Shown here: piece by piece, positions 36,645 to 44,094 of the stretch
Layout of the letters: every line of letters begins with the position of its first letter
How positions within the stretch are numbered: the first letter of the stretch is position 1
Assembly: GCF_001647085.1 (NCBI RefSeq)
Contig: NZ_CP015520.1
Coordinates: forward strand, 1,164,219 to 1,228,218
Origin: Thermococcus piezophilus
GTDB taxonomy: Archaea > Methanobacteriota_B > Thermococci > Thermococcales > Thermococcaceae
Direction: 5' to 3'
Length of the DNA: 64,000 nucleotides
The notes under the pieces: model-generated
The model's input: only the letters and a program-made list of their open reading frames with translations
Told to the model about the DNA's origin: nothing
Databases searched by the model: none
Position numbers and translations under genes: made by a program

Positions 36645-37769
36645 GTGGCAGTTTTCGATAAGGAAGAGCTCACGATCATCAGGAAGTTCGAGCATATAGA
36701 GTACTGCCTTAAGAGGAACGTTCAGGCTCATGTCAGCAATGGTTTTGAGGACGTACACTTCGTCCACATGAGCCTGCCTGAGATAGACAAGGATGAAATC
36801 GACCTCAGCGTCGAATTCCTTGGCAGGAAATTTGACTACCCGATAATGATAGCCGGCATGACCGGCGGAACGAAGGGCTCTCAGCTCGCCGGAAAGATAA
36901 ACAAGACCCTGGCAAAGGCGGCTCAGGAGCTGAACATCCCCATAGGCGTCGGAAGCCAGAGGGCCATGATTAGAAAGCCCGAAACCTGGGAGAGCTACTA
37001 CGTTAGAGATGTTGCTCCCGACGTCTTCCTCGTTGGCAACCTCGGCGCGCCACAGTTCGCCGAGACAATGCCGGGACGCTATGGTATAGAGGAGGCTCTT
37101 AAAGCAGTTGAAACCATTCAGGCCGATGCTCTGGCGATACACATGAACCCCCTCCAAGAGAGCGTCCAGCCCGAGGGAGACACACAGTACCGCGGAGTGC
37201 TGAAGGCCCTGGCCGAGCTGAAGGCGGAGTTCCCCTACCCGATAATCGCCAAGGAAACTGGTGCCGGCGTCTCGATGGAGGTCGCGATAAGGCTCGAGAG
37301 CATTGAAATAGACGCGATTGACGTCGGCGGTCTCGGCGGAACCAGCTGGAGCGGTGTCGAGTACTACCGTGCCAAGGATGAGATGGGCAAAAACCTGGCC
37401 CTGAAGTTCTGGGACTGGGGCATAAAGACCGCCATAAGCGTGGCTGAAGTCAGATACGCCACCGAGCTGCCGATTATAGCCACGGGAGGAATGCGCGACG
37501 GAATAACGATGGCGAAGGCACTAGCGATGGGAGCCACCTTCGCCGGCGTTGCCCTACCACTGCTCAGACCAGCGGTTAAGGGCGACGTCGAGGGCGTCAT
37601 CAAGGTGCTGGAGCGCTACATCGAGGAGATAAGGAACACCATGTTCCTCGTCGGTGCCAGAAACGTCGAGGAGCTGAGGAGGGTTCCACTTGTCATAACA
37701 GGCTTCACAAGGGAGTGGCTCGAGCAGAGGATTGACCTGCCTGCTTACCTGCGGGACAGGCGGATTTAA
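36645..37769 (+). CDS. fni: Type 2 isopentenyl-diphosphate isomerase
   Basis: This 374-residue FMN/NADPH-dependent isomerase interconverts IPP and DMAPP. TIM-barrel signatures are [56 protein letters not shown] and [20 protein letters not shown]. Of the in-frame GTG codons at 36636, 36639 and 36645, the last is properly spaced from AGGTGG. It belongs to the mvk-ipk-fni-idsA lipid cluster. Confidence 0.94.
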   Translation: MAVFDKEELTIIRKFEHIEYCLKRNVQAHVSNGFEDVHFVHMSLPEIDKDEIDLSVEFLGRKFDYPIMIAGMTGGTKGSQLAGKINKTLAKAAQELNIPIGVGSQRAMIRKPETWESYYVRDVAPDVFLVGNLGAPQFAETMPGRYGIEEALKAVETIQADALAIHMNPLQESVQPEGDTQYRGVLKALAELKAEFPYPIIAKETGAGVSMEVAIRLESIEIDAIDVGGLGGTSWSGVEYYRAKDEMGKNLALKFWDWGIKTAISVAEVRYATELPIIATGGMRDGITMAKALAMGATFAGVALPLLRPAVKGDVEGVIKVLERYIEEIRNTMFLVGARNVEELRRVPLVITGFTREWLEQRIDLPAYLRDRRI

Positions 37770-37878
37770 CCTTCCGTTTTCACGTTTTTAGGTTGTGTCT
37801 AGTCGGTGTCTACGTTCTTGACGCCCTCCTCTTCGATGCACACATTTTTAAACTCACCTGGCCTATTCTCTCCAACGG

Positions 37879-37907
37879 GGCCTTATGCTCTTATGAGCTT
37901 AGAGGCC
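37879..37907 (+). promoter_or_regulatory. Hairpin in the RNase J mRNA leader
   Basis: GGCCT (37879-37883) pairs with AGGCC (37903-37907) and GCTC (37887-37890) with GAGC (37895-37898). The hairpin ends three bases before the GGAGG ribosome-binding site of the RNase J gene. A TATA-like CATTTTTAAACTC near 37842 puts it inside the 5' leader. It may be a site of autoregulation by cleavage. Confidence 0.45.
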
Positions 37908-37922
37908 GAAGGAGGAAAGAGT

Positions 37923-39245
37923 ATGATAAAGATCTACACGCTCAGCGGTTACGAGGAAGTCGGTAAAAACATGACCGCCGTCGAATACAACGGAGAGGTC
38001 GTTATAATCGATATGGGAATCAGGCTAGACCGCGTCCTCATCCATGAGGATGTGAACATTCAGCAGTTCCCCACGAAGGAGCTCCAGAAGCTTGGGGCTA
38101 TTCCTGACGATTCACCAATCAGGAACAAGAAAGTCGTCGCGATAGCCTTTACCCACGGCCATCTCGACCACATAGGTGCCGTCGGCAAGCTCGCTCCCCA
38201 TTATCCAGACGTGCCGATATATGGAACTCCCTACACCATAAAGCTCGCCAAGAGCGAGGTCAAGAGCGAGCAGTACTTCGAAGTCAAGAACCCGATGTAC
38301 GAGACAGAATACGGCGAGATAGTCCAGGTGAGCGAGAACTTAGCTATTGAGTTCGTTCAGATTACCCACTCCATCCCTCAAGCTGCCATTGTTGTAGTTC
38401 ACACGCCTGAAGGCGCCGTTGTCCACACAGGAGATTTTAAGTTCGACAACAACAGTCCTCTCGGCGAGAGGCCCGATTACGACAGGCTTAAAGAGCTTGG
38501 GAAGGAAGGTGTCAAGGTTCTTATCCCCGAATCGACGCGCGTTGCTGAACCCACCAAAACGCCGAGCGAAGCAGTTGCTCAGATGCTCCTCGAGGACTTC
38601 TTCCTCTATGAAGGCATGGAATCTGACGGACTGATAGCCACAACCTTCGCCAGCCATATAGCACGCCTTCAGGAGCTCATCTGGATAGCCAACAGGATGG
38701 GCAGGCAAGCTGTCTTAGTTGGCCGCTCCCTGGCCAAATACACGGGCATAGCCAAGCAGCTTGGTCTCATCAAAATGAAGGGAGCCAAGGCCGTGAGGAG
38801 CCCAAACGCGGTCAGGAAGGTTCTAAAAGAGGTTTCCCAGGCAAGGGAGAACTACCTGTTAATAGTCACCGGCCATCAGGGTGAACCTGGTGCCGTTTTA
38901 ACCAGGATAGCAAATGGGGAGCTCTACGACATAGGCAAGCGCGATACCGTTGTTTTCTCCGCCGGCACCATTCCCAACCCCCTTAACAGGGCCCAGCGCT
39001 ACGTTCTCGAAACCAAGCTCAAGATGAAGGGCGTTAGGATGATAAAGGATCTCCACGTTTCAGGCCACGCCAGCAGGGAGGACCACCGCTACCTGCTGAG
39101 AATGCTCAACCCAGAGAACATAGTCCCTGGCCACGGTGACTTTAGGATGCTCACCTACTACGCTGAGCTGGCCGAGGAGGAGGGCTACCTTATAGGCAGG
39201 GATGTCTTCGTCTCGCGCAACGGCTACACTGTGGATATTAAGTAG
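37923..39245 (+). CDS. Archaeal RNase J (beta-CASP ribonuclease)
   Basis: This 440-residue metallo-beta-lactamase/beta-CASP enzyme is an archaeal RNase J, a 5'-3' exoribonuclease. The metal motif FTHGHLDHIGAVGKL, the GDFKFDNNSP segment, the beta-CASP block (ESTRVAEPTKTPSE, then TFASHIARLQEL) and the C-terminal HVSGHASREDH and PGHGD are all present. It lacks the KH domains of the related CPSF-type enzymes. The ATG at 37923 follows GAAGGAGGAAAG; a long open frame upstream is non-coding leader. Confidence 0.92.
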   Translation: MIKIYTLSGYEEVGKNMTAVEYNGEVVIIDMGIRLDRVLIHEDVNIQQFPTKELQKLGAIPDDSPIRNKKVVAIAFTHGHLDHIGAVGKLAPHYPDVPIYGTPYTIKLAKSEVKSEQYFEVKNPMYETEYGEIVQVSENLAIEFVQITHSIPQAAIVVVHTPEGAVVHTGDFKFDNNSPLGERPDYDRLKELGKEGVKVLIPESTRVAEPTKTPSEAVAQMLLEDFFLYEGMESDGLIATTFASHIARLQELIWIANRMGRQAVLVGRSLAKYTGIAKQLGLIKMKGAKAVRSPNAVRKVLKEVSQARENYLLIVTGHQGEPGAVLTRIANGELYDIGKRDTVVFSAGTIPNPLNRAQRYVLETKLKMKGVRMIKDLHVSGHASREDHRYLLRMLNPENIVPGHGDFRMLTYYAELAEEEGYLIGRDVFVSRNGYTVDIK

Positions 39246-39725
39246 GGCTGACTTCCTCTTTGCCCTAAGGGATTGGGGTTCCTCTTGGGCGTCATAACCC
39301 AACCCTTCAAGGCTTTCATCGGTTTACGGGTCCATCACCTACTCCCGTTGCCGTTTTCGGTCTTAGCCCGCGGGCCCGGTCTTAGGCCCATCACCCCTAC
39401 CCGCCCAAGCGGGATCAGGGTTATCGCTTGGTGGCCACCCCAACCTTTTATCGCTCGAAGGAGGTTTTTGAGAGGACGCCCAACGGCGTCAGCTCCAGCA
39501 AGGGCTGGAGCATAGTTGAAACCCATCCCCCTCGGGTTGTTTTGGAGTGGCCTCGTTGAGGCCCTATTACTCTGAAAAGTATTTAATGGTTTCGATTCTT
39601 AAATTGTTCCTTGGGGAGTCTACCGCATCCCTGCCCTAAAGGATAAGGCTTTCGGGAGGGTAAAACTGATAAAGAGTTACCCCTTTTTCCCTTTGGCATG
39701 CTCTCATCGCTCGCGAGGTGATAGA
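39246..39725. ncRNA. Highly structured non-coding segment, candidate RNA or IS200/IS605 remnant
   Basis: About 480 bases without a gene, the first 330 GC-rich. Strong hairpins follow one another: CCAAGCG/CGCTTGG (39405-39431), GACGCC-CAAC-GGCGTC (39475-39490), GCTCCAGC-AAGG-GCTGGAGC (39492-39511), GGCCTC-GTT-GAGGCC (39549-39563) and an imperfect stem CCCTGCCCTAAAG to CTTTCGGGAGGG (39629-39660). A direct repeat CGGTCTTAG occurs at 39358 and 39377. The last stem resembles end hairpins of IS200/IS605 elements. Strand and nature are uncertain. Confidence 0.4.
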
Positions 39726-40754
39726 ATGACGAAGTACGATGAGCTGTTTGCAAGGGTTAAGAAGATGGCAAAGAGCGTTGATGATGTGCTCTTCAAGCTC
39801 ATTCCGGAGAGAGAACCGAGGAAGCTCTACGATGCTGCCAGACATTATCCGCTCGCGGGAGGAAAGCGCGTCAGGCCCTTTGTCGTTCTCCGCGCGGCCG
39901 AGGCCGTTGGCGGGGATCCAATCAAAGCACTCTATCCCGCGGCTGCGGTCGAGCTTATACACAATTACTCTCTCGTCCACGACGACATAATGGACATGGA
40001 CGAGCTCAGGCGCGGAAGACCGACCGTCCATAAGGTCTGGGGCATCAACATGGCGATTTTGGCTGGCGACCTGCTCTTCAGCAAGGCCTTTGAGGCTGTT
40101 GCCAGGGCAGAGGTCAGTCCCGAGAAGAAAGTGAGGATTTTGGAAGTCCTCGTTCAGACTTCCAACGAGCTGTGCGAGGGACAGACCCTCGACATCGAGT
40201 TCGAGACGAGGGAAGAGGTCACCGTTGATGAATATCTCCAGATGATAAGTGGCAAGACCGGAGCACTCTTTGATGGCTCCGCAACGATAGGTGCTATCAT
40301 TGGAACTGACAACGAGGAGTACATTCAGGCGCTCTCTAAGTGGGGCAGGAACGTTGGAATAGCTTTCCAGATATGGGACGACGTTCTTGACATCATAGCG
40401 GACGAGGAGAAGCTCGGAAAACCTGTGGGAAGCGACATAAGAAAGGGCAAGAAGACCCTCATAGTTGCTCACTTCTTCCAGAACGCCAGCGAAGAGGACA
40501 GGGCTGAGTTTATGAGAGTTTTTGGCAAGTACGCTGGTGACGCAAAGGGCGACGCGCTGATTCATGAGGACGTTAAAGGGGAAGTAGCTAAGGCGATAGA
40601 ACTTCTCAAGAAGTACGGTAGCATAGACTACGCAGCAGAATACGCCAAGAACCTCGTGAAGGAAGCAAACGATGCCCTGAAGATCCTTCCCGAGAGTGAA
40701 GCGAGGAAAGACTTGGAGCTCCTCGCCGAGTTCCTGGTTGAGAGGGAGTTCTGA
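39726..40754 (+). CDS. idsA: Geranylgeranyl diphosphate synthase (bifunctional FPP/GGPP synthase)
   Basis: This 342-residue trans-prenyltransferase condenses IPP units to FPP and GGPP for ether lipids. The GGKRVRPFVVLRAAEAVG segment, first aspartate-rich motif VHDDIMDMDELRRGRPT and second motif QIWDDVLDIIADEEKLGKP are clear. The ATG at 39726 follows GAGGTGATAGA; upstream open frame is not coding. It ends the lipid cluster. Confidence 0.95.
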   Translation: MTKYDELFARVKKMAKSVDDVLFKLIPEREPRKLYDAARHYPLAGGKRVRPFVVLRAAEAVGGDPIKALYPAAAVELIHNYSLVHDDIMDMDELRRGRPTVHKVWGINMAILAGDLLFSKAFEAVARAEVSPEKKVRILEVLVQTSNELCEGQTLDIEFETREEVTVDEYLQMISGKTGALFDGSATIGAIIGTDNEEYIQALSKWGRNVGIAFQIWDDVLDIIADEEKLGKPVGSDIRKGKKTLIVAHFFQNASEEDRAEFMRVFGKYAGDAKGDALIHEDVKGEVAKAIELLKKYGSIDYAAEYAKNLVKEANDALKILPESEARKDLELLAEFLVEREF

Positions 40755-40757
40755 GCT

Positions 40758-40970
40758 TTACTCCTCTTTTTCTGCCAGAACCCACCCCACAGGCGGATGC
40801 TCCGCACCAGCTTTCCATTTCTCGTAGGCCCTATCCCACCGCTCCGGAAGTTCGGCGCGCTTTTTCTCGTCTTTTAAAAAGATACCCTCTTTGCCTTGCA
40901 GGGGAACGTATACAAAAATGGTACAATAGAACTTTTCCTTAAAGATTCGAATGGTGGGGTGTATGCATTA
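40758..40970 (-). pseudogene. Short coding remnant, no start codon
   Basis: On the minus strand an open frame ends at TAA 40758-40760 and reads, from its upstream end, IRIFKEKFYCTIFVYVPLQG, then KEGIFLKDEKKRAELPERWD, then RAYEKWKAGAEHPPVGWVLA. It has normal protein-like composition but no ATG, GTG or TTG near its beginning, where a TAA precedes it. It looks like the tail of a gene whose front is lost. The family is not recognised. Confidence 0.45.
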
Positions 40971-40981
40971 AAACCACTAAC

Positions 40982-41523
40982 ATGAAACTTGTGAGAATAC
41001 TTGACTCAATGAACTTGCCTACTGCAGACATTGACAAAAACTACTGGTTGCCTCTTGTCACATCTCTAAAGTCAAAATCTTGAAGCCAAGAGACTCTGAA
41101 GTTATTGCTTTAGGTGGTACTGAGAGTGTGATCCGTAGTGATGATGAATTCATTATAGTTACGTATCAGTGGGTGGAACCATATGATGAGCAGTGGTATA
41201 TCTGGGTAAGGTGCATATTCGAAGGACCTACCAATATAAACGATTATGGTGACTACAAGGTGGCAATCAAAATCGTGGATGAGGGGAAGTACATTGACAG
41301 AGGAACTTCTTTTTCATTAGTTAGCATGGGAACTCCGCTCACACTTGGGAACTACAATGACCCGATAGAAATCGGTATTGCTGCACCATGGACTTCCACA
41401 GTGTATGACTGGGTGTATCGGATCGCTGGACCTATAGATATACCTCCCCAGCCAAGTTCCCCTAATTCGCTAAAGTGGGGATTTGGCTTATTGACTTGGT
41501 ACATAGGGCTGTTTCGTAGGTAG
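40982..41523 (+). pseudogene. Unrecognised AT-rich gene, frameshifted near the start
   Basis: ATG 40982 begins MKLVRILDSMNLPTADIDKN, reaching LKSKS and a TGA at 41081. One frame over, sequence continues without pause as ILKPRDSEVIALGGTESVIR through WVEPYDEQWYIWVRCIFEGP to GLLTWYIGLFRR at 41523. A single-base shift near 41075 would join them into a protein of about 180 residues. If not broken, TTG 41080 would be the start of a 147-residue product. Base composition is AT-rich, unlike housekeeping genes here. Confidence 0.5.
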
Positions 41524-41983
41524 TAACGAGTGAAATATTTGGTAATTTTTGTTTTTCGTTTGGAGGATAGGTAGTGATGTAACTCGGTATGTGGGGTTGT
41601 AAGCCCGAATGGGGGCTGTTGACTGAAGATGTGCTCTCGCTCCCCGAACGCCAGCCAATGAGTGGAGGCTGGAAATCATCAACTACGTGTCCCAAAAGTA
41701 GCGGGTAACCAGAACGGTTCCTAATCCCTTGTCACTAATTATCCCGGATTCTGAGGCTCCCCTAATTCATTTAGATTTATATTTGACAATGTTGAATTAT
41801 CGGATACGGGCAATAGAATAAACGTTGAGGGTGTCATAATAGAATACCAAGAAAGGGACGCTGCATGGCGCCAGTTTATGCATTTTACAAGGTTCCAGTT
41901 TACTGGGAATACATTTATGCCACAAAGGTGAGGACTATAAACACTAATATACCAATATATCAACGTAACACATGGGTGATACT
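41524..41983. other. AT-rich stretch with coding remnants
   Basis: No intact gene is seen. From about 41770 fragments in two frames, FDNVELSDTGNRINVEGVII and then APVYAFYKVPVYWEYIYATK, look like one secreted-type protein interrupted by a frameshift near 41865. The final bases (AACACATGGGTGATACT) supply the ribosome-binding site of the next gene. Confidence 0.4.
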
Positions 41984-42532
41984 ATGAAGCTTGGGGTAAG
42001 GGATGCATTGTACCTTTTCATTATTTTTCTTTTGATTGCACAGCTTTGGTCAGTTTCACATGAAAACGAGCGTTTGAGAGAAGAACAGAAGGGTATAAAG
42101 GAAACTCTTGTGACTTCTCAGTTTATACATGAAATTTTCGAGTTAAGGCGTCATGCAAAACTAACGAATGCCCTTATGGACACTCCCCTCGATACTGAAT
42201 CCAAACTTGCCTTGCTCATTGAATTGAACAATACAAAATATTCACTTTCGGGACTGGAAAGGGATGTCGATCACTTGGGTGCCTGGTTAGGATATGAAAA
42301 TGACAGCCTTTTTCCTTCCGGTGGGGACTGTGTGGAGCTTCTCGAAGTGGTGTACTACACAGTCCAAAGCGAGAACATGACTCACGAGGACGTTCTTCTT
42401 GCCTCTAACGGCCTCGATACAATAATAAACTTCACCCGCGTTTATCCTCCAACCTATGGGAACATCATCCAAGGATTGAGTGATATGAATAAAGAATGCC
42501 GGAGGTTACTTCAGGAGGCAAACAGAACGTAG
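41984..42532 (+). CDS. Membrane-anchored protein, unknown
   Basis: I do not recognise this 182-residue protein. A single N-terminal hydrophobic helix (about 8-24, ALYLFIIFLLIAQLWSV) is followed by a charged, probably coiled-coil segment (HENERLREEQKGIKETLVTS) and a helical domain, so it is likely anchored facing outwards. GGGTGATAC precedes the ATG at 41984; an ATG at 41972 is less likely. It lies in an AT-rich island of remnants. Confidence 0.65.
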   Translation: MKLGVRDALYLFIIFLLIAQLWSVSHENERLREEQKGIKETLVTSQFIHEIFELRRHAKLTNALMDTPLDTESKLALLIELNNTKYSLSGLERDVDHLGAWLGYENDSLFPSGGDCVELLEVVYYTVQSENMTHEDVLLASNGLDTIINFTRVYPPTYGNIIQGLSDMNKECRRLLQEANRT

Positions 42533-42761
42533 AAAAAATAGAGGAGGAAATAATCTCGAACTCACTTCCCAAACACCGCCGACTTCAGCGGTATTTACTC
42601 CTGTTTACGTGCTTTATAATGCTCTGAATTGTTATCTCGGTTTTCTCTGGTTATCATGTCCGTGTCAATAGTAATTCTTTACAATTGCTTCAAATTTACT
42701 TTAAAAAAGAAAAGTTTATAAATATATAAATTCGTAATCATCTTGCAAAACATTATCGGAG
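42533..42761. other. Intergenic region with strong promoter
   Basis: It contains a small hairpin ACCGC-CGACTTCA-GCGGT (about 42577-42594) and, at 42713-42730, the AT-rich TATA region AGTTTATAAATATATAAA. Transcription is expected to start near 42740-42745, about 20 bases before the next gene's start. Confidence 0.5.
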
Positions 42762-43964
42762 GTGAGCTCAACGAAGTGGAGGTCCCTGCTTGCAGTCATC
42801 CTTGGACTGCTGATGGTGGGAACGCTTGGAGATATTCCAAACATTGCCATAACGGGAAGTCCTATGAACATGTCAACGGATAAAAACATTCAAGTTCCAA
42901 GTTTACCTCCCAACACAGGAAATATCATAGTGAAAACCTTTACGGGTAAGTCTAGCCTTCGTTCAGCAGAGCTGTTCATTCAACGATACCAGGACAAGCT
43001 TACCCTCCGCATAGACTTTGGCGAGTTCAATAACGCAACTTTTGTTGGAATTGCGCTCAGACGTCTTCCAACGGGTGCCTATGTTCCTCTGTACTACTTT
43101 GGGCAGGAGGATAGGAATCTTGATGTTGAGACCCTCACGAGGAGCTTTTACTCTGAGGCCAGTAAATTTGGAGACATGTCCCTTGAAGTAACGGGCGCCC
43201 TTGCGGATGAACCATCAAGGAACTGGAAGTATATTGGAGGAATACGGTCTATACGGACATCATTGGAAGTCAAAACATTGAAAAAAGATACCGTTATGGT
43301 GTACAATGAGATTGGCGGGGACTTCTGGGTGACTTTGAGTACCAGCGGACAATACGTTTATTATGTATACTTAACTCATGAAGCCAAAGTCCCGAAGGAA
43401 AAGGATTTTCCGGGAAACTTTAAAGTGGCAGTTAAGGAAGTCAAGGAGAGAGTAACTGTGTTGAACACCCACCATGCGTTTATAGGTCTTGGAAATTTCA
43501 GGCCTGAGGGAAGCGGGCCATCATCTAACCCCGTTATAACGTGGGGTCTTAATGGGGGTATTGATGTCAATGGAAGACCCCTGCCCAATGCACAGGCAGG
43601 TTTCAGCGAAAGTTACACCAAGGGATTGACTTTTAAGTGGTACACAGATGACATTGATCCAAATTCAGAGATCCAATTCGAGTTCTACGACCTCAAAAAG
43701 AGGGAATGGTTCGGCGATTCCCCAGCTTGGGGGCAGATTTTCATATCTCACCCGGTTGTTTTAGTTCACGTTGAGTCAGGAACTCCATTCCATGAGGGTG
43801 ATATCCGAATACAGGCAAAATCTACCTTCTTTTATGAAGATTCAGCTCGTGTCTGCGGATTGCGTTATGGGGGCTGTGTTATCTTACACGAAGAAAAGAG
43901 TGTTGATGCTCCACCAATTGAGTTCACCGTCGAGATGTACCCGTGGTTTATAAACCGAAAGTGA
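42762..43964 (+). CDS. Secreted protein of unknown function with unusual start
   Basis: This about 400-residue protein has a signal peptide (RSLLAVILGLLMVGTLG) and a beta-rich extracellular body with no recognised domain; it contains LPPNTGNIIVKTFTGKSSLR and a C-terminal part with paired cysteines (VCGLRYGGC). The start is odd: the strong GGAGGTGA at 42758-42765 is correctly spaced not from an ATG but from ACG 42771 (ACG-AAG-TGG-AGG), while the only normal codon nearby, GTG 42762, lies within the ribosome-binding site. The ancestral start may have been ATG at 42771. Confidence 0.7.
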   Translation: MSSTKWRSLLAVILGLLMVGTLGDIPNIAITGSPMNMSTDKNIQVPSLPPNTGNIIVKTFTGKSSLRSAELFIQRYQDKLTLRIDFGEFNNATFVGIALRRLPTGAYVPLYYFGQEDRNLDVETLTRSFYSEASKFGDMSLEVTGALADEPSRNWKYIGGIRSIRTSLEVKTLKKDTVMVYNEIGGDFWVTLSTSGQYVYYVYLTHEAKVPKEKDFPGNFKVAVKEVKERVTVLNTHHAFIGLGNFRPEGSGPSSNPVITWGLNGGIDVNGRPLPNAQAGFSESYTKGLTFKWYTDDIDPNSEIQFEFYDLKKREWFGDSPAWGQIFISHPVVLVHVESGTPFHEGDIRIQAKSTFFYEDSARVCGLRYGGCVILHEEKSVDAPPIEFTVEMYPWFINRK

Positions 43965-44094
43965 TGGGGCTTTGATAACAACACTGTGTTTCCTTTTTCT
44001 TTTTGCTTTTTGTCTTGGGAACTTGTGTAATGCTTGAGGTCGACATACAGCGTTCTCTGGATTTGAGAGTGTGAAAACAGAGAAAAGAGAAAAC

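Noticed and set aside
39335..39526. 63-codon minus-strand frame in the structured segment
   Set aside because: Its codons are made of inverted repeats and it lacks initiation signals; I could not support a TnpB tail from it.
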